This document shows, piece by piece, positions 54,212 through 63,329 of a stretch of DNA of 64,000 nt (the stretch's first letter is position 1; each line of letters begins with the position of its first letter). The DNA lies in NCBI RefSeq assembly GCF_002836255.1, contig NZ_PJAU01000060.1, positions 124,001 through 188,000 of the forward strand. Reading direction: 5' to 3'. The position numbers and the translations under genes were made by a program. The DNA is from Colwellia sp. 75C3 (GTDB lineage: Bacteria > Pseudomonadota > Gammaproteobacteria > Enterobacterales > Alteromonadaceae). The notes beneath the pieces are model-generated. The model was not told where the DNA came from. It saw only the letters and a program-made list of their open reading frames with translations, and searched no databases.

Positions 54212-56137
54212 ATGTTGAATTTAACTATTCGCCGTAAAGTTGTACTTACTACCTTGACCGCCGTCGTGTTATCTATAGTGATTGTGAGTGGTTTTGCTCT
54301 TAATTCAAGTCGGTCCATTATTTTAGAAGCCGCTATTGAAAGAGAATTACCCGCGGCCCTTGGTGAAGTAGCCAATAACTTAGATGCACATTTGTTGTTA
54401 CCGATTACCGTATCGCAAACTATGTCGAGTAATCTTTATGCTCAACATTTTATTAGTGATGGCGAGCAGGCTGGTGAGCGACCACAGCTGATAGCTAATT
54501 TGCAAAACATCCAAAATGAATTTAATACCATTAGCGCCTTTTTAGTCTCAGCGAAAACAGGAAGTTACTTTACTCAAGGCGGGCTTTTTAAAACCTTGTC
54601 GCGACAAGAAAATAAAGATCAGTGGTTTTATGACTTTATGAATAGTGGTAAAGCGTATGAGTTGAGTTTAGATGTTGATGAAGAAACCAATATACCAACG
54701 TTGTTTATTAACTATTTAATGAACGTTTCCGGTAAACCTAGCGCTGTAGTAGGGGTTGGTTTATCACTACAGAACATGGCTAAGACGATAAGTCAGTATC
54801 GTATTGCCCAAACAGGGAAAGTGTTTTTAGTTGATCAGCAGGGAAAAATAAAACTACATCCAGATACTCAACAAATAGGGAAAAGTTTAATTGATCTTGG
54901 CGTTAGTAATAGCCAACAGCTTTTGGCGAAAGCACAATTTAGCTCAACTGAGTTTACATTAAACGGTACTAAAACCCTTATTGCTAGTCGTTACTTAGAT
55001 AGTATTGGTTGGTATGTGGTTGCCGAGGTACCTAAAGAAGAAGTGCTTGGTGGACTAACTCAAGCGACATGGGCATTAGTAATGATGGGACTTATTATTG
55101 CGGTAATTTTTGCGTTTGTCAGTACTTGGCTTATTTCTCGTTTAATTGCACCTTTTGGCCAGCTTGCTGATATGTTGGCTGAAATTGGCAAAGGCGGTGG
55201 CGATTTAACGCGTCGTTTAGATGATTCACGTCAAGATGAAGCGGGTACCATGGCAAGAGGTTATAACCAATTTGTCAGCCATTTAAGCGAATTATTGCAA
55301 CAAGTTTCTAATACGGGCAATGAACTCTCAACTGCGATTGAGCAAATAGACTCGCAAGCCAAGTCAATGGAATCAGAGATTAATGAACAAGTAAGTAGAG
55401 TTGAGCAAATAGCCACAGCAATGCATGAAATGGGAATGACGGCAGAAGAAATTGCTGGTAGCGCTAACAATGCGGCAGAAACTGCACAGGCCGCAGATGC
55501 AACAGTACAGCAAGGTAATGATTCTGTTGTACAGACCATAGCTAGTGTTTCCGATATGAGTGAGCAGTTAGTCTCTACCAGTACTATGATCGCTCAATTA
55601 GCTGAAGATGCCCGCTCTATTGATACTGTTGTTGAAGTAATACGTAGTGTTTCAGAGCAAACCAACTTATTGGCGCTTAATGCCGCTATTGAAGCTGCCC
55701 GCGCAGGGGAGCAAGGGCGAGGTTTTGCCGTGGTTGCTGATGAAGTAAGAACTTTAGCGTCACGTAGCCATGACTCTACCGAAGAAATTAAAAATATTAT
55801 TGAAAAGCTGCAAGCTAAAACAGAAGAGGTAGTTGCCGCTATTTCACAAAGCACAAACTTAAGTACAACCAGTCAAACAGAGGCGGGTCACTCGGGTAAG
55901 CATTTAGAAAGTATCTCGGAGAGTATCAGTATTATGAATGATATGAACTTACAAATTGCCACAGCGACAGGAGAGCAATCGAATGTTGTTGGTGAAATTA
56001 ACCCTCACGTTACAGCCGTTGCTGATATCTCACGTGCTAACAGCGATATAGTTCAGCAAACCTCAATTGCTTGTAGTGAGTTAAGAGATAAAGCTGCTCA
56101 CTTAAATGACTTAGTATCGCGCTTTAAGTTTAACTAA
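54212..56137 (+). CDS. Methyl-accepting chemotaxis protein with dCache sensor
   Basis: About 641 residues from ATG 54212, which follows AAAGGAAG; the upstream in-frame codon at 54173 lacks a ribosome site. TM1 is at about 9-29 and TM2 at about 283-305. The periplasmic region (about 35-280) has the double-Cache layout with [37 protein letters not shown] and [21 protein letters not shown] and a signalling domain follow with hairpin [15 protein letters not shown]. dCache domains commonly bind amino acids or other small ligands. No che genes are adjacent. Confidence 0.93.
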   Translation: MLNLTIRRKVVLTTLTAVVLSIVIVSGFALNSSRSIILEAAIERELPAALGEVANNLDAHLLLPITVSQTMSSNLYAQHFISDGEQAGERPQLIANLQNIQNEFNTISAFLVSAKTGSYFTQGGLFKTLSRQENKDQWFYDFMNSGKAYELSLDVDEETNIPTLFINYLMNVSGKPSAVVGVGLSLQNMAKTISQYRIAQTGKVFLVDQQGKIKLHPDTQQIGKSLIDLGVSNSQQLLAKAQFSSTEFTLNGTKTLIASRYLDSIGWYVVAEVPKEEVLGGLTQATWALVMMGLIIAVIFAFVSTWLISRLIAPFGQLADMLAEIGKGGGDLTRRLDDSRQDEAGTMARGYNQFVSHLSELLQQVSNTGNELSTAIEQIDSQAKSMESEINEQVSRVEQIATAMHEMGMTAEEIAGSANNAAETAQAADATVQQGNDSVVQTIASVSDMSEQLVSTSTMIAQLAEDARSIDTVVEVIRSVSEQTNLLALNAAIEAARAGEQGRGFAVVADEVRTLASRSHDSTEEIKNIIEKLQAKTEEVVAAISQSTNLSTTSQTEAGHSGKHLESISESISIMNDMNLQIATATGEQSNVVGEINPHVTAVADISRANSDIVQQTSIACSELRDKAAHLNDLVSRFKFN

Positions 56138-56212
56138 TTCTTATAATTGGTTGTTTAATGAGTAAATAATACATATACATATACATAATAAATTAGAAAA
56201 CAGTTGTCCAAT

Positions 56213-56249
56213 AAAAAAGGCCAGTCAGATAATCTGACTGGCCTTTTTT
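56213..56249. terminator. Bidirectional Rho-independent terminator
   Basis: A long perfect stem (56213-56230 with 56232-56249) with core GGCCAGTCAGA and A/T runs at both ends. Serves the chemoreceptor gene and the convergent M13 peptidase gene. Confidence 0.92.
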
Positions 56250-56293
56250 TAGAGTGCTTTATCCGTTAAACGGTACTCTCAGTTTAACGCTTA

Positions 56294-58357
56294 CTACCAA
56301 ATACGAACACGTTCATCTTCAGGTAAATACAAGGCATCACCAGGTTTTACGTCAAACGCTTTGTACCATGCATCGTGGTTACGCGGTGCTTGAGCACGAA
56401 AACGGCCTGGTGCATGTGTGCCACCACGTAGTTGGTTTAACATGCTTTTTTCAGTGCGTTTTTCTTTCCATACTTGTGCCCAAGCTAGGAAGAAACGTTG
56501 GTCACCGGTAACACCGTTAATAACAGGTGCTTCTTTGCCATTTAAGCTTAATCTATAAGCATGGTAGGCCATTGATAAACCGCCAACATCACCAATGTTT
56601 TCGCCAAGACTGTTACGACCATTTACAAAGTTATCAGTAATAGGCTCATACTTATTGTATTGTGCGACTAGTTGATCCGCTTTAGCATCAAAGGCATCAC
56701 GGTCTTCATCAGTCCACCAATTACGTTGAATACCATTAGCATCTGACTTTGAACCTTGATCATCAAAACCGTGACCCATTTCATGACCAATGACTGCGCC
56801 AATAGCGCCGTAGTTCACGGCAGCGTCAGCATTTGGATCGAAAAATGGCGGTTGTAAAATTGCTGCAGGGAATACAATCTCATTAAATGAACTGTTGTAG
56901 TAAGCATTTACGCGTTGTGGCGTCATGCCCCAACGATTGCGGTCGGTTTTCTTTAATTCTTTGGCAACACTATCAGCGTTGAAAAATTGACGAAGGTGTT
57001 TGATGTTACCAACTAAGTCATTTTTAGAAATTGTTACACCTTCAAATTCCTGCCATACATCAGGGTAACCAATTTTAGGATTAAATGCGGCAAGCTTAGC
57101 GTGTGCGTTAACTTTAGTTTCTTCGCCCATCCAATCAAGTCCGTCGATACGTTGACCAAGTGCAGTACGTAAATTTTCAACTAATTGCGCCATTTGTAAT
57201 TTAGAGCTTTCAGGGAAGAAACGCGCTACATACACTTTACCAATCGCAAAGCCTAAAGATTCAGTATCAGACATTTCACCAATAGCACGCTTCCAACGTG
57301 GACGAGGCTCTTGTTGACCGTTTAATTCTTTGCCATAAAAAGCAAAGTTAGCGGCATAAATATCTTCAGATAATAAACCGGCATTGCCACTAATAGTATG
57401 GAAGGTTAGGTAATCTTGCCAAACAGATAAAGACTCAGCGTTAACCAATGCGATCATGGCCTTTATTGGCTCAGGCTGAGAAATATTAAGTTGTGGTACT
57501 TTATAACCTGATTGAGCAAAATAAGTATCCCAATCAAAGTCAGGATATTGCTTGGCTAAATCAGCACGTTTTACTTGGTTTAAGGTTAAGTCACGGTTAC
57601 GTTTTTTCTCACGCGGCCAATGTCCTTGAGCTATTTTTGTTTCTAGCGCTAAAATTTGTTCAGCACGTTTTTGGCCATTTTCTATACCGGCAAAAGCTAG
57701 CATAGTAGCGATGTGCGCTACATAAGCATTACGGGTTTTTTCAAAACGTTCACTTTCTTCTAAGTAATAAGAACGATCAGGCAGTCCTAAACCACCAGCA
57801 CCCACAGACATTTCATATTGATTTGGGTCTAAACGGTTAAACCACATATAGCCACCAAGAGGAGACTCTGTGCCTGTTAACCATGCTTCACCAAATATCT
57901 TGGTTAAGTCTTGCGTATTTTTTACCGCACTAATTTGATCTAACGTTGACTGTATTGGGCTAATGCCCAATTTATTAATAGTTTCAGTATCCATATACGC
58001 TTGATAAAAATCAGCAACTAATTGCTCGTCGGCGTTAAGGTTAGTACGACTAGTAATATCATCAATAATTTCTTTTACTTGTGTTTCACTTCGCTCAGCT
58101 AAACCAGTAAACGCACCATAACGGGTTTTATCTGCAGGCATTACATAATGGTCATACCAAGTCCCACTAGCATACATAAAGAAATCATCACCAGGTTTAA
58201 CAACTTCATTGCGGGCGCTTAAATCAACACCAAAGCTGCCTAGTTCGGCTTTACTGGCGACAATATTTTTATTATTACTGTCATCACTGGCAGTAAACAT
58301 GCCACAACCACCAATAAATGTGGCTGCTAAGGCAATGGCTATCAAAGATTTTTTCAT
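56294..58357 (-). CDS. pepO: M13-family zinc metallopeptidase lipoprotein
   Basis: A 687-residue neprilysin/PepO-like endopeptidase with a lipoprotein signal (lipobox FIGGC, Cys near residue 18). The zinc site HEMGH lies near residues 523-527 in VIGHEMGHGFDDQGSK, and the third ligand Glu is in GENIGDVGG near 585. Substrate-binding NAYYNSSFNEIVFPAAIL is intact. The N-terminal M13 domain covers about 50-430. Expected to be anchored in the envelope and to cleave oligopeptides. Monocistronic. Confidence 0.93.
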   Translation of the reverse strand: MKKSLIAIALAATFIGGCGMFTASDDSNNKNIVASKAELGSFGVDLSARNEVVKPGDDFFMYASGTWYDHYVMPADKTRYGAFTGLAERSETQVKEIIDDITSRTNLNADEQLVADFYQAYMDTETINKLGISPIQSTLDQISAVKNTQDLTKIFGEAWLTGTESPLGGYMWFNRLDPNQYEMSVGAGGLGLPDRSYYLEESERFEKTRNAYVAHIATMLAFAGIENGQKRAEQILALETKIAQGHWPREKKRNRDLTLNQVKRADLAKQYPDFDWDTYFAQSGYKVPQLNISQPEPIKAMIALVNAESLSVWQDYLTFHTISGNAGLLSEDIYAANFAFYGKELNGQQEPRPRWKRAIGEMSDTESLGFAIGKVYVARFFPESSKLQMAQLVENLRTALGQRIDGLDWMGEETKVNAHAKLAAFNPKIGYPDVWQEFEGVTISKNDLVGNIKHLRQFFNADSVAKELKKTDRNRWGMTPQRVNAYYNSSFNEIVFPAAILQPPFFDPNADAAVNYGAIGAVIGHEMGHGFDDQGSKSDANGIQRNWWTDEDRDAFDAKADQLVAQYNKYEPITDNFVNGRNSLGENIGDVGGLSMAYHAYRLSLNGKEAPVINGVTGDQRFFLAWAQVWKEKRTEKSMLNQLRGGTHAPGRFRAQAPRNHDAWYKAFDVKPGDALYLPEDERVRIW

Positions 58358-58763
58358 GAAATAGATCTCTTTTTAATTGAATTAGATATAACTAGTGGTT
58401 TAAATTAATAATACAGGTGCGTAGCGGCATTAAACTAAGTGCTTTTATTGTTGTTTTATCAACTTAGATTATGCTCAGCTTTACCATTTATTTATTGCTC
58501 GCCAATATATATGGCTAACAGAACCACTTTAGACCCCGTTATTCTCTAGTATGTTAAAAAAATGTCAACTAGGATACGCTTAACGGTAGGCTTTACTCGA
58601 TGAACTTATTGTCACTGCAACTTTACAAGCATGTAGTGGGGGATAATGAATGCACATATTATCATTAGCCAACGTTCTATTAGTGACGTCAAATCAACTT
58701 TGCAATTATTGAGTTTGCTAGGTATAAAGGCGACCAAGATTTGTTATTTTATGAGTAAATTTG
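58358..58763. other. 406-base intergenic region
   Basis: Between the divergent M13 peptidase and PAP2 phosphatase genes. Short open stretches occur near 58600-58740, but none has a ribosome site or a recognisable product. No repeats or operators noted. Confidence 0.4.
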
Positions 58764-59288
58764 GTGAAGACATTTTCGTGTGTATTTTTAATGCTGTTTG
58801 TTGGCTCGGTGTCAGCAAAGTCTAACCTAGAAAAGTCAGGTGATATTATGCACTTGCTGTTACCAGCAACGGCATTCGGTGCAAGCTTAATAATAGAAGA
58901 TAACTATCAAGGGAGCTGGCAGTTAATTAAGTCAGGAGTCGTTTCACGGGTAGCTGTTGAAGGGTTAAAGTTTGCCGTAGATAAAGACAGACCCGATGAC
59001 TCAGGTGATGACTCATTTCCGTCAGGTCATACCGCAGATAGTTTTGCCTCAGCAACATTTATTCAACAACGTTACGGTTGGCAGTGGGGCATTCCAGCTT
59101 ATATTGGTGCTACCTTTGTTGGTTATAGTCGAGTTAAAAGTAATAAGCATTATGTAGAAGATGTTTTAGCGGGGGCTGCTATAGGTATTCTTTCAGGTAT
59201 CTATTTCACTGAGCCATACTCAGGCATTACTATTTCTCCTACGGCGAATAGCGGCCATTACGGCCTGAACTTCAGTGGCACTTTTTAA
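58764..59288 (+). CDS. PAP2-family phosphatase
   Basis: About 174 residues; GTG 58764 (or TTG 58761) begins a signal peptide ending near VSAKS. The three phosphatase motifs are intact: KFAVDKDRP, FPSGHTADSFAS, and YSRVKSNKHYVEDVLAG. It is likely a periplasmic acid or lipid phosphatase (phosphatidic acid, undecaprenyl pyrophosphate and similar substrates). Only weakly hydrophobic elsewhere, thus more like the soluble/outer-membrane class. Followed 32 bases later by the DUF2956 gene. Confidence 0.86.
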   Translation: MKTFSCVFLMLFVGSVSAKSNLEKSGDIMHLLLPATAFGASLIIEDNYQGSWQLIKSGVVSRVAVEGLKFAVDKDRPDDSGDDSFPSGHTADSFASATFIQQRYGWQWGIPAYIGATFVGYSRVKSNKHYVEDVLAGAAIGILSGIYFTEPYSGITISPTANSGHYGLNFSGTF

Positions 59289-59320
59289 CTGACCAAGTAA
59301 ACTAAAAAGAGATTTTATCT

Positions 59321-59644
59321 ATGAATAATAAAGTATCACTCGAAACGCAAGATCAAGCGGCTAAAGTAGCCAAAGGCACCCAGAAGAAAGGGCAAACGAA
59401 AGATCAAACTAAGTTAATTGCTCAAGGAATCGAAAAGGGCATCGCTGAGTATAAAAAACAGCAAAGTAAAAAATCACGTGAGCGAGATAAAGACCGTAAG
59501 CAACAAGTAAAGCAAAAGCAAAAAGCCGCTGAAGAATTGGGCTGTTTAGATGAGTCAGCAGAAGTTAAAGCTACCAATAAACTACCTTGGTTTTTATTAG
59601 GTTTGAGCTGGTTCGGTTTTGTTGGTTATTTGTTTTTAGGCTAG
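59321..59644 (+). CDS. DUF2956 domain-containing protein
   Basis: A 107-residue protein: a highly charged Lys/Gln/Glu-rich helical part (about 1-75, with QDQAAKVAKGTQKKGQTKDQ) and one C-terminal TM helix (KLPWFLLGLSWFGFVGYLFLG). This is the DUF2956 layout. A tail-anchored inner-membrane protein of unknown role, perhaps co-transcribed with the phosphatase gene. Confidence 0.85.
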   Translation: MNNKVSLETQDQAAKVAKGTQKKGQTKDQTKLIAQGIEKGIAEYKKQQSKKSRERDKDRKQQVKQKQKAAEELGCLDESAEVKATNKLPWFLLGLSWFGFVGYLFLG

Positions 59645-60206
59645 TGTTACTTAGCTAATAGGTTAGTAAGGTAAAGCTTGATTGGTAGGTTTTAGCTGAT
59701 ATGGGCCTCAAATTAAGTTGGAAAGTAAGGTAAGTGGTCACTCCTGCGACAAATAGGACTTGATTTTTGCTCGTATTTATCACAACCAATAGTCCGATTA
59801 GCCACCACAGCGGTCATTCATCATGAAACAGTTAATGCTATATTTGTATGCTCTAGCGAAAGTTCGCAACTCGTTAATCCTTACGTCCGATTCAAGCTCA
59901 TTTATCTACCCCATAAAAAATTGACACTAACTTTTTCTACGAAGCGTAAGTAAAAAACAGTGATTGTTTGTTAGACTGCTCATATCGTTAAAAGAAGCAT
60001 TGGACTCCCTACAACCACATAACCAAAGGCATCAGCTAACAATTATCATCAGCTTAAATTAAGTTACTTTTCCCCTAATTCTTTACACATAAAAAGAAAT
60101 GAAGTAAAGCGATTATGCTGAACGTTTTATTATTTAACTAATCTTATTGAAACTAATGGTAGCTATAATTTAAGCTCTGGCTACCATTAATATAAATAAA
60201 CATTTT
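59645..60206. other. 562-base intergenic region
   Basis: Between the DUF2956 gene and the 3' end of the cytochrome-porin gene. No hairpin with T-run, RNA gene or convincing open frame. A 33-codon frame at 59824 lacks a ribosome site. Confidence 0.4.
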
Positions 60207-61352
60207 TCAAAAAACAACGACTGCTTGTAAAGTAAGTCTTGAATCCTCATCCTTAGTAGTTGGAACATCTAACTGCTTCCAGTATTCCAAATAGACCTTT
60301 GAATTTTCGCTAAAGTACCAACTTAAATTAGCGGTAAGTTCGGTATATTCATCATTACCATCATTACCATCATTTTTCTCAAAGTTATCCAACCGGATCA
60401 AAGGAACCCATTGATCATTATTTGAAGTAACCAAGCGATACATTGCTTGTATCGAGTAAGCAATATTATCTTGTTCACTCATATCTATATCATCATCAGT
60501 TGCATTGATAAAAGCACCTTGAATACGTAGTTGCTCATAATCAAACTGTGCATCAATTCCTATTCTAGAGAAACCGCGATTACTCTCCGCTTCAGTACCA
60601 TCTACAATAAGCCCCCCAATCATCAGTTGATCGGTCACATCAAATGCCAAACGACCAGACCATATATTGGCATCCTCACCTTCAGTATCATCAGAACCAC
60701 CACTTAGGGCGACAGAATAAAAAAGACGTTCAAAAACACGACCATAAGTAGATACATTTTGTCTTGCGCTTCTTAATTTACCACCATTATCTGCACCACC
60801 AAATGCTTCATCAATCACTTTGACATGGCCCCTAGTCATTCGAAAATGATCACCTAGAAAACCATAAGGATCTGAAAAAAACATATCACCATAACTAAAT
60901 TGTAAATTTATGGCTTTTGAGTAGTTATAGGTTAATACCGCCAAAGGTATTACTGGTTCAAAATTTGTTTCGTCTTCAGCTTCCAATTCAAAAAAGATAC
61001 TCCAGTCGTTGGTAATATTAGCGGCAAAGATTAGCTCTACTTCATGTATCGCTCTGACTTTCTTATCGCCAGATTCTTTTTTGTCATATGGTCTAGCAAC
61101 TAAAACTGCCGATATTGGCATACTTTTATCGAGACTAAACCGTGGTGACAGTATAAAGTCATTTTTAATACCATCAATTCTATAACCTGCTTCTTTAAAG
61201 TTCCTGCCAAACTGATTTAACTGAGGAAAGGCTGTGTGGCATGAGGAACAAGGCATATCATACTTCTTCGCAAAGCTAGTAACTGCCTGACTTTGAAATG
61301 AGAGTCCTAAAAAAATAACCAATAAAATAACTATTCTTATAAAGTGTTTCAT
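60207..61352 (-). CDS. Monoheme cytochrome c-porin fusion (Cyc2-like) outer-membrane protein
   Basis: A 381-residue protein. Signal peptide to about residue 23. A short heme segment KKYDMPCSSCHTAFPQLNQFG holds one CxxCH near 34-38, and the rest (about 60-381) is strand-rich like a beta-barrel, ending LTLQAVVVF with terminal Phe. A single N-terminal heme fused to a porin is the architecture of Cyc2 iron oxidases, which also place CxxCH at the very start. The barrel is shorter than in well-known Cyc2 (usually over 400 residues). Electron transfer across the outer membrane is inferred; the donor is unknown. No other cytochrome genes are adjacent. Confidence 0.72.
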   Translation of the reverse strand: MKHFIRIVILLVIFLGLSFQSQAVTSFAKKYDMPCSSCHTAFPQLNQFGRNFKEAGYRIDGIKNDFILSPRFSLDKSMPISAVLVARPYDKKESGDKKVRAIHEVELIFAANITNDWSIFFELEAEDETNFEPVIPLAVLTYNYSKAINLQFSYGDMFFSDPYGFLGDHFRMTRGHVKVIDEAFGGADNGGKLRSARQNVSTYGRVFERLFYSVALSGGSDDTEGEDANIWSGRLAFDVTDQLMIGGLIVDGTEAESNRGFSRIGIDAQFDYEQLRIQGAFINATDDDIDMSEQDNIAYSIQAMYRLVTSNNDQWVPLIRLDNFEKNDGNDGNDEYTELTANLSWYFSENSKVYLEYWKQLDVPTTKDEDSRLTLQAVVVF

Positions 61353-62073
61353 GATGTTTTCTCAATACAAGAGTAAAAAATAGATGATTAAATTATAGTC
61401 AATGACACGTGTATTATTTGTATAGTTCAGGGGAAGTTAGATGAAAGCTAATGCAGATCAAGTTTTGTATACTTATAATGTCTGGTTTCAATACTGACGT
61501 TATTTAAATAAATTTTGAATCATTACGGTAGAATAATTTATCTACGAAGGAACAATACCGCTTAACACCAAAATATATTCCCCTAAAGTGGCAAAATTAG
61601 CGTTCATAAGTAGAATTCAAACGGCAGGTATGAGCTTAGATCGGATGTTAGGAACAACAAGTTACTAGCTTCCGCTTAGCGCCATTAACTTTCCGTTTAA
61701 GGTAAACAATATCGCTCAGTACTGAAGAAAAACAACACCATGCAGTAGACCACTCAGGCTTAAAGGTACCAATACAGGATAACGTTAACTTCCGCAGTGT
61801 TGTCGGTTTATAGCTCTCTCCCACGCTAAGAAAATAATACTTAACACAATAACTGTTTCTACAAACTCTATCGTGATAACGAGTTTATGATCACAGTTGT
61901 TCTAATAATAAACAGTTTGATTAAAAATTAGAATTGTGTGAACGGACGCTAAAATTACAATTTAATCAATTTGCTCAATTTAATGTCATTAAAAGCCAAA
62001 TTAATGATCTATACCTAAATCCCTTTCATGAGAGTTTGTCAAAATAACGCTTTATTTTTTAGTAGAGTCACTC
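61353..62073. other. 721-base intergenic region
   Basis: Largest gene-free stretch. Between 61540 and 61670 a short frame reads YEGTIPLNTKIYSPKVAKL then AFISRIQTAGMSLDRMLGTT before a stop; it has no start with a ribosome site and may be a remnant. No intrinsic terminator or operator seen. Confidence 0.35.
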
Positions 62074-63054
62074 ATGAATTCTTGGCCGCAATATGTTACC
62101 GAACTACCTGATGGGCATCCGGTAAAAGTTTACTTTGAAGAAAACCATTTAATCCAGTCCTTGTTGTCACAACTTACTGCCTCAGATGCACAGCAAGATT
62201 TTGAGCTGTTTTTTAATCTGTTTAATCAACTCGCTGAAGTTGAAAAGCGCTTCTCTCGTAAAGAAAATCAACTTTTCCCTTACCTTGAAAAACAGGGGTG
62301 GACTGGACCTAGTCAAGGCATGTGGGCTTTTCATGATGAAATCCGTGATTTATTCCGTGAGGTACGTGCTTGTATTGAAGCTAAAAAATTAAATAAAGTC
62401 TCACGTATTGTGAAACGTATTGCTGGTGAGTTGTTTCATTTGATGGAAGTTGAGGAGCATAGATTGTTTCCTAATGCGATCGAGTTACTTAGTGAAGATG
62501 ATTGGAAAGAGATGCGAGAAGGTGATGTTGAAATTGGTTGGATGTTATCTCAAGAGCCAGTGCCGTACCCAGAAGAAAAAGCGGAAGAAGAATATGTACA
62601 TCCAGGTGAAGATAGACGTAAACGTCGCTTACCTTTTTCAACTGATGACCGAATACGTATGAATGAAGGCTACATGTCTGCCGAGCAGCTTAATTTAATG
62701 CTGCAGTTTATGCCGGTTGATTTAACCTATGTTGATGAAAATGACATCGTTGTGTTTTATAACCGTGGTGAAAATCGCGTTTTCCCTCGTTCGGCCGGTA
62801 TTATTGGTCGAGAAGTTAAATTCTGTCATCCGCCTAAATCGGTAGATCCTGTTTTACAAATTCTTGAAGAGTTTAAGAAGGGCATTCAAGATACCGCTGA
62901 GTTTTGGATTAACTTTAAAGATAAAAAAATTCATATTCGTTATTTTGCTATTAGAGATAAAGAAGATAACTATAAAGGTGTTATTGAGATGTCCCAAGAT
63001 ATCACTGAGATTTTAAAAATTGAAGGGCAACAGCGTTTGCTTGATTGGGGCTAA
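62074..63054 (+). CDS. Hemerythrin-domain protein with PAS domain
   Basis: A 326-residue cytosolic protein. Residues about 14-150 form a hemerythrin-like four-helix bundle with likely iron ligands in FEENHLIQSLL, RKENQLFPYLE, WAFHDEIRDLF and LFHLMEVEEHRLFPNA. A PAS domain follows at about 200-318 (LQFMPVDLTYVDENDIVVFYN, GVIEMSQDITEI). This pair occurs in DUF438-type proteins that sense oxygen, NO or redox state; here the N-terminal DUF438 part is missing. No enzymatic output domain is attached. Monocistronic. Confidence 0.88.
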   Translation: MNSWPQYVTELPDGHPVKVYFEENHLIQSLLSQLTASDAQQDFELFFNLFNQLAEVEKRFSRKENQLFPYLEKQGWTGPSQGMWAFHDEIRDLFREVRACIEAKKLNKVSRIVKRIAGELFHLMEVEEHRLFPNAIELLSEDDWKEMREGDVEIGWMLSQEPVPYPEEKAEEEYVHPGEDRRKRRLPFSTDDRIRMNEGYMSAEQLNLMLQFMPVDLTYVDENDIVVFYNRGENRVFPRSAGIIGREVKFCHPPKSVDPVLQILEEFKKGIQDTAEFWINFKDKKIHIRYFAIRDKEDNYKGVIEMSQDITEILKIEGQQRLLDWG

Positions 63055-63078
63055 TCTGAAACGAATAAGAGTGGATAA

Positions 63079-63116
63079 AAAATGGTCGTGTGATTTATTA
63101 TCACACGGCCATTTTT
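63079..63116 (+). terminator. Rho-independent terminator after the hemerythrin-PAS gene
   Basis: A 14-bp stem (63080-63093 with 63101-63114, G-U pairs included), loop TTTATTA, then TTTTTG. Standard intrinsic terminator. Confidence 0.85.
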
Positions 63117-63274
63117 GTTTGAGTCGCTGATACCATGCATTTCGAATGTTTTTGACCAAGCACCACAAGCGATCACACAATGATCAAAAGTTAAGTTTTC
63201 TTGCTACGTTTTCACAGAAACGCCAGAATCACTGCTACCTTGGGATTTAAAAAGCTAAGTGCCAATCCGAGACG

Positions 63275-63313
63275 GACACAAAAAAGCCCCGTAAAAACGG
63301 AGCTTTTTGTGTC
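63275..63313 (-). terminator. Rho-independent terminator of the DapA-family gene
   Basis: Stem with ACACAAAAA-AGC / GCT-TTTTGTGT arms and inner CCGT/ACGG. On the minus strand a T-run (GCTTTTTTGTGT) follows, so it ends the minus-strand gene. Confidence 0.8.
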
Positions 63314-63329
63314 TGAAGATTTGAAAGGA

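Noticed and set aside
55261-55854. Open frames antisense to the chemoreceptor signalling domain
   Set aside because: Ser/Ala/Cys-rich shadow translations of the conserved helical domain; common artefact opposite such genes.
59824-59925. 33-codon frame starting MKQLMLYLYALAKV
   Set aside because: No ribosome site and a composition consistent with chance in AT-rich DNA.
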